Assembly: GCA_940671915.1 (NCBI GenBank)
Contig: CALNVZ010003426.1
Coordinates: 11,234,004-11,298,003 of the forward strand
Reading direction: 5' to 3'
Length of the DNA: 64,000 nt
Origin: Paracentrotus lividus
Lineage: Eukaryota > Echinodermata > Echinoidea > Camarodonta > Echinidae
A program made the translations under genes and the position numbers. The notes below the pieces were generated by a model. It searched no databases. It was given only the letters and a program-made list of their open reading frames with translations, and was not told the DNA's origin. Shown piece by piece: positions 12,162-24,260 of the stretch; position 1 is the stretch's first letter, and every line of letters starts with the position of its first letter.

Positions 12162-12486
12162 CAGTAGCGGATCCAGCCTTAGACCATAGCACAATTGAAA
12201 GTATTGGCCCATGCCCAAACATAAAAGAGCCCCTATTGTGCCGAGATTATTGGTCCTGCACAATTTTTTGAAAGAACGTTTGCTGGATCCATGCCTGATA
12301 TGGTACCGGTATTTGTTTTCTTATTGACACACGTTGCACTATTGTGATAAGCACAGGCGCGGTTCCAAGAAAATCAAATTGAATGCATTTCGGGGGCCCA
12401 ATTGTCTTGGGACAAAGGCGGCTCTATTATGTTTACGCAAGGGCCCGGTAAGTTCATTGTGTGACTCCGGTCTGCGTCCGCTACTG
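12162..12486. mobile_element. MITE with CAGTAGCGGATCC ends
   Basis: Left end CAGTAGCGGATCCAG and right end gcgtccgctactg form imperfect inverted repeats 325 bp apart. CAGNAGCGGA ends are commonly seen in hAT-type MITEs, but no clean 8-bp target duplication was visible. Confidence 0.6.
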
Positions 12487-12622
12487 AAGCAACCCCACGT
12501 AATTTAGTGGATAAGCTGTGTGATTTTATTGTGGGCTTGCTTCAGGAGAAAAGCAATCAAGATAAATGGATCATGTCTTAAATGTCTGTTGATTGTTGCA
12601 ATAGGTCTTGGCCAGAGTTATT

Positions 12623-13130
12623 CAGTGCATCCCAGAAAAAAAGTAAACCCATCTTTGAGAGCCCCATATTAAAATTGTACAGTTTATGTAATATTAGTTT
12701 TTATTTCATGTGAAAGAACAAGTCATATTCTATCAACTGATATATGTACTGTCATGGATGTCTTAGCACTCAAGCTTTCAAAAACCTCCGTCAATATGAG
12801 CATGTACCAAGTTTTGGCAGGAGCAACCCTGGCTGTCTGATCATTCATTCATTGATTGAGGTAAGCCTTCCTGAGTCCATTCATAACAAACAAAAGGTTT
12901 CCTGGACAATTGAAAAAGGATGTTTTTGCCCAAACTTGGTACAAATAAATTTTGACACTCACTTTTAAAAGCCTAGTTCTCAGTCTTCTGTCACAACACA
13001 TGTATTAGTTAGGTATCACTGAATAGAAAATTATTTACTCTTTCACATGACATAGGCATTAATTTCACGTGAGTTATATAATTTGTATAGGATGCTCTCA
13101 AAGTTGGGTTTTTTTTTCTAGGATGCACTG
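12623..13130. mobile_element. Foldback MITE, CAGTGCGTCCC family, copy 2 (diverged)
   Basis: Ends CAGTGCATCCCAGAAAAAAA and ctaggatgcactg; the arms 'catctttgagagcccc' and 'ctctcaaagttggg' match the element at 3496-4020. The flanking TA is not preserved, so this copy is older. Confidence 0.7.
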
Positions 13131-14379
13131 TTTAAATCCTTTAAATGCTGTTTAGTCGGAGAACTTTTCCTATATAAACAAAAAGTGCCAGATTTTCAAT
13201 TCTGTCATATACATGATTGACTATTTAGAGCAAATAGATTAACGAATGGCAACATCATGTACATTGTATAGTGCTTATAACCAACATCAATGATTGTGTG
13301 TGATCATTTTATTAAAGGAGAGTTTAAATTGAGGGTTTTTTTACTACTTTTCTTACAAAGACGTTAGGTTCTGTTGCGAAGTGTATCATGTTACTTCAAT
13401 ATTTTCACCGTCTTTCTAGGTTTATACCAAGGATGTATCAAAATGAATACTGCTTTCTAAGTTTGTACCTTTTTTATTGTGCGATGAAGTAATTGCCCAA
13501 TTTATCCATGGTAGTGCAAATTGCGGTGCTCTTTTATTGTTACCATGATCGGTGTGAATCTAACCTTGCAATGACAAATGGATGTGAAATGTTTAACTGT
13601 TTTTCACTTGGAATTTTATTAAAGCACTAATGTTCAATTTATGCAGATTGAATTTTGTGTATATGTTATCCCTCTGCAGTTTATGCTGTTTGTTTTTGTT
13701 TACTCTTTGGAGGTCTTTTTCTCCACCACCCGAATTGTGGTAGCGGATACATAATTTTTTTTGTACTTTGTCTTTGTCATCTACTTTTTTTCTCTGTTTT
13801 TTTTTTTTTGGCGATATCTCAAGAACTATTTCAGATATAAACTTACAACCTGATGATATGATGTACTAAAGGAAAACGATCTGATTTGATTTTGTGAACA
13901 GTAGGTTAAATCCAAGGGTCGCGAAGGTCACACTATGAATTTCCAGGTACGGGCCTTGTTATTGTGAAATCTTAAGGACCACGTAAGATAAAAGCTTCTC
14001 ACTGGAAGGTAGTATCTATCTTGGTAGGGTTACAATCTATTTATACTTTAGGGAAAATTGGTCAAAGGTTTAAAAAGGTCAACCTCAGATTTGTACCTTT
14101 TCATTGTGTCACTTTTCATTGTGTCACTTGTGACAATCATTTTAAATTCGATAAGAAAAAGATGTGATTATTTTTTCATCCAAAAGATCAAGGTTCTAGG
14201 TCAAGTTCCAAAGGGAATTCTGGTTAGAATAGTTTTAAAACCTCTAGAGAAAAGTGGGAGTTTAACTTCAAGCCTGATGTTAGTGCCATCACATATAAAA
14301 GACGATTACCGAGTGAGTAAATAAAAAAATAAAATAAAATAAATACCTAGAAAATTGTCATTCAAAGAAAAACCAATTT

Positions 14380-14660
14380 ATAAACCCCAAATTATTATAC
14401 ATATTTTAAAAGAATACATCTCATGCATCTTCGGTAACATTTGTGTGTGGTATGTGTTCACGGTTGGATGAACACGGCGAAAATTCGACTTGTGCCAAGT
14501 GGTGTAAAATAAAAAAAGAAAAAAAAAAAGAAAAAGCACACATCCGGATCTCACCCCTACTTTGGCACAAGTCACTTTTTACATTCTCATGAATAATGCA
14601 CCGTGTTCATCCAGTGTAAACACATACCACACAGAAATGTTTGTAATGACAATATCTGTT
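14380..14660. repeat. Dispersed inverted-repeat element (GTGTGGTATGTGTTCAC)
   Basis: Arms of about 45 bp, 'gtgtgtggtatgtgttcacg' near 14441 and its complement near 14598-14640, enclose an A-rich core. Similar sequence in opposite orientation occurs at about 35690-35950, supporting a mobile origin. Exact ends were not defined. Confidence 0.5.
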
Positions 14661-14753
14661 TATTTGTTTGCTCACTTCGGTTTATGTAACTATAGTTTTG
14701 ACTGATCTTCAAAATTATGCGTTTTAACCTGGATTTTGTGTATGTGTGTGATT

Positions 14754-14777
14754 TGAGAGAGAGAGAGAGAGAGAGAT

Positions 14778-14813
<36 letters not shown>

Positions 14814-14875
14814 AGAGAGAGAGGAGAGAGAAAAGGGGTAAGAGAGAGAGAGAGAGACAAGACAGACAGAGAGAG
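14754..14875. repeat. (GA)n microsatellite
   Basis: About 120 bases of near-pure GA dinucleotides with scattered interruptions. The arginine/glutamate and serine/leucine open frames across it are artefacts. Confidence 0.95.
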
Positions 14876-15436
14876 CGAGTAATTGAGAGTATAGGTGTGT
14901 ATAAATTTATGTGTCTGTAATTTAAACACCACGTGTATATTGAAATAACTACAATAATGTATTGGAATTAATGAAATCATTTATTCAAGTCAGAATTATA
15001 TTGCATCGAAAAAAGAAGCCCATTTACATTTCTTCATCAATCAAAATATTACATGCACATCAAAGTGAAACACATTTTTTTTTTGCATATTAGTATCTAT
15101 ATCAATTCATAAATTGGTCAAGTTTTTTGTTTTTTCAAAATTATATATTTAAACAAGTATATTAGAGTGTTTATTTTGAAATAAAAAGAATGAAAGCTTA
15201 ACTACGGCTATTTTAAACAGATTTATGCAGACATAAAGTAATTATGTACAAAGGTAAAACACAAATTTAATTATATTTTTACGAAAGAGGTGGCTAGTAA
15301 TAAAAACAAATGATAGCTTTAGATAGAAACATAATTATTGCTAAAATAAATTCACACTTGGAAAGTTCTTTCATTTTTTATTTATCTTTCTCATTCCTCA
15401 ATGTGAAATGCGCCGTATCGAAATATAATTGTTGTG

Positions 15437-15574
15437 GGGGGCATTTCATCAAAGGACTTGTCGGACATTTTATCCGACAAATTTGCTCTCAGCCAATCAG
15501 ATGCAAGCATTTCAGTAGCTTATAACACTTTGTCGGATAAAATGTCTGACAATTCCTTTGATGAAATGCTCCCC
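15437..15574. mobile_element. Short MITE, GGGGGCGTTTCATGAA family, copy 2
   Basis: Ends ggggcatttcatcaaaggac and its complement; a second inner inverted pair 'ttgtcggacattttatccga' and 'cggataaaatgtctgacaa' is present. The core is shared with 4074-4200. Confidence 0.7.
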
Positions 15575-15928
15575 TGTATTCACGTTTACAAGTTATAAAT
15601 AGAACTGCCTGAATAGATCTTTCAGATTCGTTTTTAGAATAATAAGATTGGTATCCTTTTAGGTCAACAAGCTAAGTTTTTGCTTAGATATCAAAACCGT
15701 CAACATGGTCAAAAAGTAAAAACCTAAATGGTTAATGTGCGTCACAACAAATCAATCTTATTAGAATTATTTGGAATTGTTGGAATTTGAATGTTGCGAG
15801 TGTTGTATTATTCGTAGTCATGCAGTCCCACGGTGTCTTTAATCTTGAGTTTGAACGCCATTTTACGTTCTGGCTGGCGTACGACTCTGTGATTGGCCAA
15901 TTCCAGTTGGAAGACACACCCTCTCTCA

Positions 15929-15988
15929 TTAATATTTATATTCATCAATAGCGCTAATCACGCAGCACGAGACCCACATGGCTATAAC
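15929..15988 (-). CDS. Tetraspanin last coding exon
   Basis: Acceptor attacag at 15989-15990, then 19 codons VIAMWVSCCVISAIDEYKY and TAA (complement of 15929-15931). It completes TM4 and provides juxtamembrane cysteines, usual palmitoylation sites, plus a tyrosine-containing tail. It is too short to show in an open-frame scan. It was chosen because it follows exon 6 in phase 0 with a good acceptor. Confidence 0.8.
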   Translation of the reverse strand, partial: VIAMWVSCCVISAIDEYKY

Positions 15989-16254
15989 CTGTAATTAAAA
16001 ATGTAAAACAAAAATAAATAAATTAGAATCACAATGAAGTAATATCCACTGTGGTAAGAAAGAAACAAAGAAAGAAAGATTCATAATTATTTAATTAGTC
16101 AATATCAAAGAACATCGAAAATTGGCCTCCACTGGCAGCAAACAAAGTATACACAATATAATAATAATATAAGAACAATACAAATCAAATTGCAGGAACA
16201 ATACCAATACTTAAATATATAGTATAATAGTATACAACAACAACAATGCACACT

Positions 16255-16288
<34 letters not shown>

Positions 16289-19128
16289 AAAGAAAAAAGG
16301 CAGGTCGGATTATCCAAGACATACTTGAAATCAACGTGTTTTTTTTTTCTTCTTTTTTTAAGAAGACATGTTCAGCATGAGCCAAAAATAAACAAACTGA
16401 AAACTTTTGCCAAAGGCCCTTGAATCATGAATTATATTGTTACATTTGTCGATAAAATTATTCTTTTTATAACATGTTTAACTATATCGTTATCTTGAAG
16501 TTGTTTTAATGAGTTGGAAATGTATTAAGAAGTATATCAAAACAAAATGATAGGAAAGCGACATAAAACTATAAAGTGACAAAGCAGAGGCAGATGCATG
16601 ATATCAATTCCACACAATTAAACGTAATGCAAATGATTTAAAACATATATACATGCATTTGGTGAAATGAGTGAATAAGCTTTTTGAAAAGATAATATAC
16701 CTAACATATCTCTTTGGCTGAAAGTTTAAGCATATTCTCCCTTCTCTATTCCACTAATAACACAGCAAGCAAAGATCATCGTCAAAATCTGTGATTTGAG
16801 AAAGATATTAGGGGGAAAGAAAATTAACAGAAGATCGATGATAAAGGTACAAATGATATCTTTAATTTGTCTGTCAAAAGTTTTGATTCTATGAAACAGT
16901 TAACATTCCCATGCGCCGTATCCTCTTTTTCATTCAAAGACAGATAGGCTGCAACGCTGGCAGGACAGATTACGGGATTAAAGGAAACCAATACCCATGG
17001 AAATAATCACTTTCTTAGGAAAGAGCATAATGAGAGGAGCAATTTAAAAAAAGTTTCATCAAAATCGGTTATAAAATAAGAGAGTTATGGAAGTTTGAAA
17101 AGTCTCGTTTTACCTTCTATGGGGATCCTCAAATTGGCAACATCGGCTTCAAAATGGCCGATTTTATGGACAACTCTCCATTTGTTTTGTACACAAATTT
17201 TCAGATTTTCCCCATTTTCTTTCAAAATATGACTTACCTCATTCTGAGCTCAACATATGTCGTGTGAAATATATTTTTCCCTGACATATTTTGAACTCAC
17301 AAGTAAATAAGACATATTTTCAAAGAAAATGGGGAAAATCTGAAAATTTGTGTACAAAACAAATGGAGAGTTGTCCATAAAATCGGCCATTTTGAAGCCA
17401 ATGTTGCCAGTTTGAGGATCCCCATAGAAGGTAAAACGAGACTTTTCAAACTTCCATAACTTTCTTATTTTATAACCGATTTTGATGAAACTTTTTTTGA
17501 ATTGCTCCTCTGATTGTGCTCTTTCTTATAATAATTAGTATTTCCTTGGATATTGGTCCCCTTTAAAGGGAAAATTCACATTGGAATTTAAGTGGTTAAA
17601 ATGCATCAAAATAAAAGAAAATATCAGTGAATGTTTGAGGAAAATCCAACAGAGAATAACGAAGTTATGCATATTCAAGTTTTGATTAAGTGACTTTAAC
17701 TTTAATAGTTTTTTTTTGCGCTTTTCAGGATCTTCGTCAATTTGAGTGTTTCTGAATCTGGTAAAATGCTTATGGAATGACTGCAATGGCGGACATCATG
17801 CATTATGAATCATGGATTTTGAATAGAAAATGATCGTATACATGTACATAGGGAAGGAAAAGGGCTGCATGAAATTGCTGGCTTTAGCGATTTTTCTATA
17901 ATGATGCTTGCCTTTGGTTTCTTTGATATTGATCTTTAAAACGGTTCTACTTGGTTGTTTAGCCCACTTATCACACAGCACGCAAATACCATAACGAGGA
18001 TCTGTTGGAAGAAGTTCCGAAGAAAATAAAGGAGACATGGGGGCACACATCCGAATTTAAAATGCAATCGTTTATGTCGTTGATGAAAGCCCCCTCCCCC
18101 TAAAAAAAAGCAGAAGCTTGTTTGCCGTTCCTTGGTAAAAACATACGTATTTTAAAACTTTAGCAAAAACTGAGCAGAAAGTGGCAAGCAAGGCAACATT
18201 TTTATAGGGATTTCAAAACACAGTAGCTAGAATGTTAAACTTGGAAGCACATATACATCGACAACGAAAACTTGTTTAGAAAAAAAATGTATAAAAAAGC
18301 GACCCGCCATTTTCCCAAGTTTTGGGTAGTGGGGGAAAAAAACAATCAAGTATATATTTCAATTATTATTACTATTATCATTATTTTTTAATTTATTAAT
18401 TTTTTTTAATGGGGGAAGGTGGGGGGGGGGGGGGGGGAGGGGCTAGCTAAATGATTATGGTACATTTTTAATTTGGTAAGTAGGGTTTTTATATATCGTG
18501 GAATATATGGGATTTGTCTGATTTGGTTATATGTATTGCCTGATTAATTCATTAAGCGACAAATTCAATAACTGATTGACTGAGTATAAGTGAGTGAAAC
18601 ATGGGATCGTTTCAAACATTCGTTTATGAATATGAGTGACATATAATATCTTACCTCGAATACAAGAAGAGCAAGGCAGACAGCTCCGATGATGAGGTAA
18701 TTATCTTGAATTGTATCAATTGAAGCTTCGACACAACCCTGTCAATAGCAATGTTTGGAACGACAGAGAGAAAAAAAAAAATCAACAATTTGGCCAATTC
18801 ACCTTATTTTTTTCGTCATTTCCAATTTATTAAATATTTATACAATACAAAATTCAGAAACATAATACATCATTCCATAGGCTACATCATAAAACGGGTA
18901 TTGCGTGAAATATATAAGTCGAATACATTTGTTTGCTTTGGTCCTCTAATGATGGCATAATATTATTATATTATTTTTTTTTTTAACAGCTGTATAGTAA
19001 TGTCATCTATTTCTAGCTGAAATTAAAAAATGATATAATTGACAATTGCCTTCTCAAGAATAAACAAATCACATTAACTTTTCTTTAATTATGTTAATTT
19101 TGAACAAGCGTTTTTTTGTTTTGTTTTA

Positions 19129-19159
<31 letters not shown>

Positions 19160-20991
19160 TTTATAGAAAAGGGGTTTTGGGGCGTACCTCTTAGTTAGCT
19201 ATGCAGCTACACCACTGGAAATAAAATATTCATAACTCACCATGCTGTATACCAAGGATGGATTGGTTGGGTTGCCCTTGGTACCGGCCTGGCAAAGAGC
19301 AGTTGATGCCCCATCGACGCAGCATGACTCGGGCACAGCCAGATTACTTGGGAAATTAACCGAGTTCTTGTAGTCTGCGTATCCCATAGCTCCACAGCAG
19401 TCAAACTATAATTAATTATGATATTATGATATATCGTTTTAATTCAATTGCAATGGTTATATTTTCAACACGAACTATATCATTTGACGATTATTACGAG
19501 CGTGCTTCACACTTTGAATGTAAAGGTTAGAACCTTTAAACTTAACCTTTAACCTTAAAGCTTATAAACCTGTAGGGTTATATTTGTGTATTGCAAACAG
19601 AAAGGTTATGCAGGAACATTTTACCCCTTCGTGAAATTTATTCAAATATCTTCTTTTTTTTTTTTTTTTTCCTTTTTTTGTTTGTTTTTGTTTTTGTTTT
19701 AAATATGTTTTATTTTTTTCCAACAAATCAACATAACAATCAATAAACGTACATTGTACTCATACTGCAAAGATAATTGTTCATAAAACAAATCATAATA
19801 TCAAGTATATCACTGTCCATTTTAAAATTACAGCAAGGTTCAACAAAATTTTTACTCCATTGAATCACATAAAACATTATTTATGAAAAATGAAAGAATT
19901 ATATAAGAAAAAAGGGAAACTGGTTATAATCATCGATTAGCACACGAATATATAATCAGACCATCTAAATAGGGGTAGGTTATGATTCGCGTTTTCAACT
20001 TCACAAACAAGATATCATATCATGTTGTGCAGGGCCTGCTGCGAGAAGATCTAGAGTTATCAGAACTGACGTGGCTACCCTGGGTAAATAAAACGATACT
20101 AGTAGGCTATTATTATCATTATTATTAGTTCTTATGTCTTGATGCTATACTGGCGTAAATTTCTGAACATAAAGATAGTGTATGATTATGATCTATGGTT
20201 TTTCGCATTCAAATAAGACCCACATGGTAGTATTTCTAGTAAATAGGGCCTATGAATACTCTTGTTAAAGGAAGATTGGAAATGCGGCATGATACTTACT
20301 CCATTTTGAACACCATCAATAGATTCCTTAGAAGCATCGGTATTGGGATATGTGTTGTTGATTGTGGCAGTCATTCCTTCTATCATACTCGCTTCTAGCT
20401 GTAAATTTATAATGAAATAAAAAAATAAAACTTACACTTGAACTCATTGTATTGGTATGATATCTAATGCTACAGTCACACAGACACTTACGTTATGTTA
20501 CGTCCAGTTGCGTCCAAAAATCATTTTCTTTTCTTCGGATCCCCACGGATGCTTACCCGTCATAGTTAGCAGTAGAAATATTGATAATTTCGTTCATCCA
20601 GTAAAACAATGAAATACATAAGAAATGATAGAATAGAAGATGAAATAAGATTACAACAACACAAACGTATCTATACGTAAGTGTCTGTGTGACTGTAGCA
20701 TAATATTTACCCCCTGCGTGTCCCTTTCACTCGACTGTTGTATAAAACTGTTATCTACTCAACAATCATAATAATCCCTTTGTGTATTATCGATTCATCA
20801 AATTAGTTACGTGTCCGACGAACTATTGCAATCACTCGACCATCTTCTTTCACTCTCTGTCCTCCCTCTCTCGCTCTGTCTCTCACGCACACGCACACGC
20901 ACACACACGCATACACACATTAGGCATACCACACGATCTGTAATTTCTTCCATTATTCAATTTCTTCTGAGACTCATAGAACTCTCATTTA

Positions 20992-21040
<49 letters not shown>

Positions 21041-23242
21041 CCGCACCCACCCCCCACACACACACGGTATACATCTACAACCACCAACAAACACACACAT
21101 ATACCCCATACATACACAACAAACTTACCAATGTAACACCCACACCCACGCCCACACTAGCACCCTCACACACATTTACCACATCATATCCCATGTAGAG
21201 CTTACCTCATCATCATACACAAATGCAAGGACTCCTGCTGTGATCTCCAAGCAGATGATGAGCACCATGAAGAAGAAATACTATTGATGGATAAAATATA
21301 GAAAATATGTTACCTACATGTATATATTACCTGAAACTCTCCTGCAATCGAATTTTAATTTATTAAACAAAGCATTTTTTTTAATTGGCTGAATTATCTG
21401 TAAATACATGTTGAATGATACTTTGGATGACTTCTTTACACAGTAATTTGTCAATGAAGTTATCATCATCACTATTAGCATCATTGTCAATATGTGCGGC
21501 ACAATTGAATAGCCTGCGATCCATCATTTAGAATTATCACAGTGCAGTACAATATTTATTATCACTTAATAAATCATCAATAAGCACAATCGTCATTGTA
21601 ATCCTCAACGAATTTATCACCTTCATCATCATCATCAACAACAGCATCGTTGTCATCATAATGATCATCGATTACTATCATCACCATCATATAAATCATA
21701 ATTGGTATCAACATCCTTATTATGGCCAAATTATCTCCAAATTCATCATTTTTGTCTGCACTGACATAATTATCACCATACGACGAGTATCAAGAATACT
21801 CTACGCTCGTACCATCCATATTTTAAAAACTTACCAATTTGAGAAGGAAAGTTCCCTCTTTGAGTGCTCCACAGCATCCACAAAACCCGACCAAAAAGAT
21901 GAAACACCCCACCCCTATCGTCACACCAGTTACTATCAATATCGAATCCTCAGCAAATAGATCCGTGTAGTCTTGCTGCCGGGCAGTGATCCATGACCCA
22001 ATAGAGATGAGCACGATACCAGCAGCCTGTTAGTCAAGACCAAAAACATAGACAGTATGCAAATGAAACTACACTGTAAAAAATATATGTATTTTTACAG
22101 CAAATTTACAGAGAAATACAAAATATACATCAGGAGTAAGACATTTGTTCCATTTTAACCAAATACGTATGCTTTAAAACTCTAATGATGTTTTCCTTCT
22201 CTTTCATCAATTCTTAAGGGAGAAATTTACAGCAATTACATTTTTGCAATTACATTTTTGTATGGCGACTCTGCTGACATCACTTTGCTGTATTTTTTCT
22301 GTATTTTTTTTTAACAATGTAGCTAAAGTTAGTGAGATGAAAAAAAAAAGTTCTCTATATTTTATGCACATGTAGGATACATAGGCCTTCGTAGAAAAAA
22401 GAGATAATTATGAAATTTCAGCTGTTTGTCCATAATCATTGTTTTCATTTTGAAAACAATCATATCTTAAGTGCAAAGGCAGATAGAATCACTTAACCTT
22501 GACCTCATGGGTAACATACAAATTCAGAGGTACCAACTCAAAGCTGTGCACCATTTGTATAATGAATCATTATCAGTTAATATAACAATCATACATGGAC
22601 ATGCACAATTCAATAGATTATACGAACAAATTTTTGAAGAGGTCGTGAGATACAGCACCGACATGATAGCTTGATATAAATTTAGATTCAGCCCATAAAC
22701 ATTTGAATCGTAAAAAGTAAAGCAAATCAAATACAAGAATATACATGGAGGGGCAAAATAAAAGATCACCTACATGCAAAAGTGAGGGAGGTGAAGGGGA
22801 AGATATTTTCAAGCTATAATCGGAGTAATGTTAGACTTACATATATTGTCCCATATCACATTAATAATGCATAACTTAATAAATCCAATACGATCAATAG
22901 ATGTTGACTGCAATTATTATAAAGTACAAAAACACTTTACATGGCAAGCTCATTACATCGAAAGTTCTAGTTAAAAAAAAATCAATATCTGCCTAATAAT
23001 TTTGATTAAAAATGCAGATGGATGTTATTTTTTTTATGTAATAGAACTGAAATGACAGTTAATAATATTTAATTTTATTTCTAACCATTTTGTTTTCAAT
23101 ATATTGATTAAAACCAATCAATCAATGATCAAATAAGTGAGTAGATGAAACACTAAGTAATCAATAGTTCACTTACCCAAACACAGAAGTTCAAGATGAA
23201 CAAGAAAAGCTTAGCAATCTTAGGTCCACATCCAGCCACCAT
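15929..23242 (-). CDS. Tetraspanin, complete, seven coding exons
   Basis: Exons in transcription order: 23242-23177, 22026-21835, 21280-21206, 20398-20300, 19405-19241, 18738-18655, 15988-15929. They give 246 residues, all junctions phase 0, every splice site GT/AG. Order of parts: short cytosolic N-terminus (MVAGCGPKIAK), TM1 about 12-36, small loop, TM2 about 55-75 followed by GFCGCCGALKE, TM3 about 87-108, large extracellular loop about 112-200, TM4 about 212-235, short tail ending DEYKY. The large loop carries the CCG signature (FDCCGAMG), PESCC, a further Cys and GC, six cysteines in all, plus an NNT glycosylation sequon. Tetraspanins organise membrane microdomains with integrins and other partners. 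GCCGALKE resembles CD63/CD82-like members, but the exact subfamily is not assigned. Confidence 0.93.
16982..17562. mobile_element. TTAA-flanked foldback element, copy 2 (nearly perfect arms)
   Basis: TTAA at 16978-16981 and 17563-17566; ends AGGAAACCAATA and, reversed, AGGGGACCAATA. Arms of roughly 250 bp are almost exact complements (for example 'ctatggggatcctcaaattg' left, its complement right), around a 60-100 bp loop. It lies in the last tetraspanin intron, so its transcript could form a long hairpin. Confidence 0.85.
17567..17795. repeat. Single end of a related TTAA element abutting copy 2
   Basis: The TTAA that closes the foldback element at 17563-17566 is immediately followed by AGGGAAAATTCACATTGG, resembling the left end of a similar family, with the family-like phrase 'gaataacgaagttatgcata'. 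No complementary right end was found. Confidence 0.4.
18418..18440. repeat. Poly(G) run in tetraspanin intron
   Basis: A nearly uninterrupted G run of about 17 bases flanked by G-rich sequence; it may be a sequencing-sensitive site or form a G-quadruplex in one strand. Confidence 0.8.
18655..18738 (-). CDS. Tetraspanin coding exon 6 (last loop Cys and TM4)
   Basis: 28 codons starting GCVEASIDTIQDNY and continuing into hydrophobic TM4 (IIGAVCLALLVFE). Acceptor ttgacag, donor gtaag. Confidence 0.92.
19241..19405 (-). CDS. Tetraspanin coding exon 5 (CCG motif)
   Basis: 55 codons beginning FDCCGAMG, with PESCC and a further Cys, ending VYSM. An ATG-initiated frame 19199-19387 seen on this strand is simply this exon read on into the intron. 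Confidence 0.93.
20300..20398 (-). CDS. Tetraspanin coding exon 4 (large loop, first part)
   Basis: 33 codons, starting LEASMIEGMTATINNTYP; contains the NNT sequon and ends VQNG immediately before the FDCCG of the next exon. Acceptor tttacag, donor gtaagt. Confidence 0.9.
20467..20701. mobile_element. MITE with ATGCTACAGTCACACAGAC ends in a tetraspanin intron
   Basis: Left end ATGCTACAGTCACACAGACA, continuing through CTTACGT, is repeated inverted at the right end (tacgtaagtgtctgtgtgac through tgtagcat). The arms are about 27 bp and almost perfect; total 235 bp. Confidence 0.75.
20880..21175. repeat. (CA)n microsatellite cluster
   Basis: Several CA/CACG runs, the longest at about 20995-21034, in the intron between tetraspanin coding exons 3 and 4. 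The 158-residue frame across it is repeat-derived. Confidence 0.9.
21206..21280 (-). CDS. Tetraspanin coding exon 3 (TM3)
   Basis: 25 codons: YFFFMVLIICLEITAGVLAF then VYDDE. The Glu in the third helix is a usual tetraspanin polar residue. Confidence 0.92.
21835..22026 (-). CDS. Tetraspanin coding exon 2
   Basis: 64 codons: rest of TM1 (AAGIVLISIGSWI), the small extracellular loop, TM2 and the conserved cytosolic GCCGALKE motif. Acceptor taacag, donor gtaag. Confidence 0.92.
22072..22319. mobile_element. TA-flanked MITE, CACTGTAAAA family, copy 1
   Basis: TA at 22070-22071 and 22320-22321; left end CACTGTAAAAAATA, right end decayed to aacaatg. Internal phrases ('atggcgactctgctgacat', 'tttgctgta') match the better preserved copy at 45892-46205. 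It lies in tetraspanin coding intron 1. Confidence 0.7.
23177..23242 (-). CDS. Tetraspanin coding exon 1 with start codon
   Basis: The ATG is the complement of 23240-23242, 16 bases after a splice acceptor at 23259-23260 (tttatag on the minus strand). It encodes MVAGCGPKIAK and the first half of TM1, ending in CVW at a GTAAGT donor. The upstream acceptor implies an untranslated exon 1. Confidence 0.9.
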
Positions 23243-24167
23243 TGTGATTTAGTTCTCTCTATAAAAAAAAGAAGAAAAAAAGAGGCATTAAAGAGAGAAT
23301 AAGTTAACCATAAGCATTGCAATTAGATAGACTTGTACGCTTTTAATATATTTCGTAACACCTCAATCTATAGGCCTACAAAACGCAGTAAAAGCAACAT
23401 GTAGCCGGATTTAGAGACCGTCCCGTATCTGCAATCTATTTGAATTATTCCCCAACTCTTTAGATCCTGGAACCATTTTGAGTTCGTATAATTAAACTTA
23501 TGTACATGATGTAATTAAAATAATGCAGTCGTCAAAGGTTCAACGTAATAATTAGAAATTATAACAAAAACGCTAAACGAATAACTTCACCTTAGCAAAG
23601 TATGTATGAAGTTATAAGTCGTCATGCAATGCATCAAATACACATCTATTTGGGATGAATAATAATTACGTCGGTATTCGGTCCGTCCAATATTAGCCCA
23701 CGCACCAGTTAATCATTAATAGCAAATAAGGCTTAATTGGTCTTTTTGTATTCTCAAAATGTATGTTGTTTCCAAAGGCACACACATTATATGAATTAGT
23801 TAATCTTAATACCAATTTTCTTGTAAGGTTTCTGTTACCTAAAATGGTGCACTATCCGAAAAATATCATAATAATTTTGGAAACATTATTTCAATAAAAA
23901 ATTGAGTACTATTGTGAAATTTTGAGAAATAGATTTCAATGTAATGTAGACAAAATAGCGGAATGCCATAATGAGGGAGTATCAAAATTACTGTTACTTT
24001 GAGACTATTTTGAAATAAAATTGAAATGGATAAGATTGACAATTTTATTGAAATAGGTGCATTTTCAAACCTTTCCGATTTCCCCACTTTTTTGGGGGGT
24101 TGACATTTTCAAATAATAGAAGTTATAATAGCAACGGAAATGTTTTACTTTCTCAAAACTACTCATA

Positions 24168-24260
24168 CAGTCTGTATAAGAATGGTACAGTCAGGTAAAA
24201 AATAATTTAGGTATGAAATCTTCTCAAATGATGTGTGTATGTGGTACCAAATTAACGCCA
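24168..24260. repeat. Single end of the CAGTCTGT family
   Basis: TA then CAGTCTGTATAAGAATGGTA followed by CAGTCAGG, matching the end of the TA-flanked elements at 10321 and 40303. No partner end is evident; a truncated copy within the 5' UTR intron of the tetraspanin gene. Confidence 0.5.

Larger units (their letters stand above)
7607..15928. other. Intergenic region between PTDSS2-like and tetraspanin genes
   Basis: The two genes converge here. The region holds the PTDSS2-like 3' UTR (AATAAA at 9858-9863 is one candidate poly(A) signal, not proven), the tetraspanin 3' UTR, and the mobile elements listed separately. No additional exon with splice sites and a recognisable domain was found. 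Confidence 0.55.

Noticed and set aside
14690..14980. Open frames rich in Arg/Glu or Ser/Leu
   Set aside because: Produced by the (GA)n microsatellite.
16105..16385. Minus frames with poly-Phe and Cys/Tyr
   Set aside because: Due to a poly(A) run at about 16258-16286 within the last tetraspanin intron; no splice sites or motif.
20811..21287. 158-codon plus-strand frame with His/Thr runs
   Set aside because: Mostly (CA)n repeat, and overlaps the minus-strand tetraspanin exon at 21206-21280.
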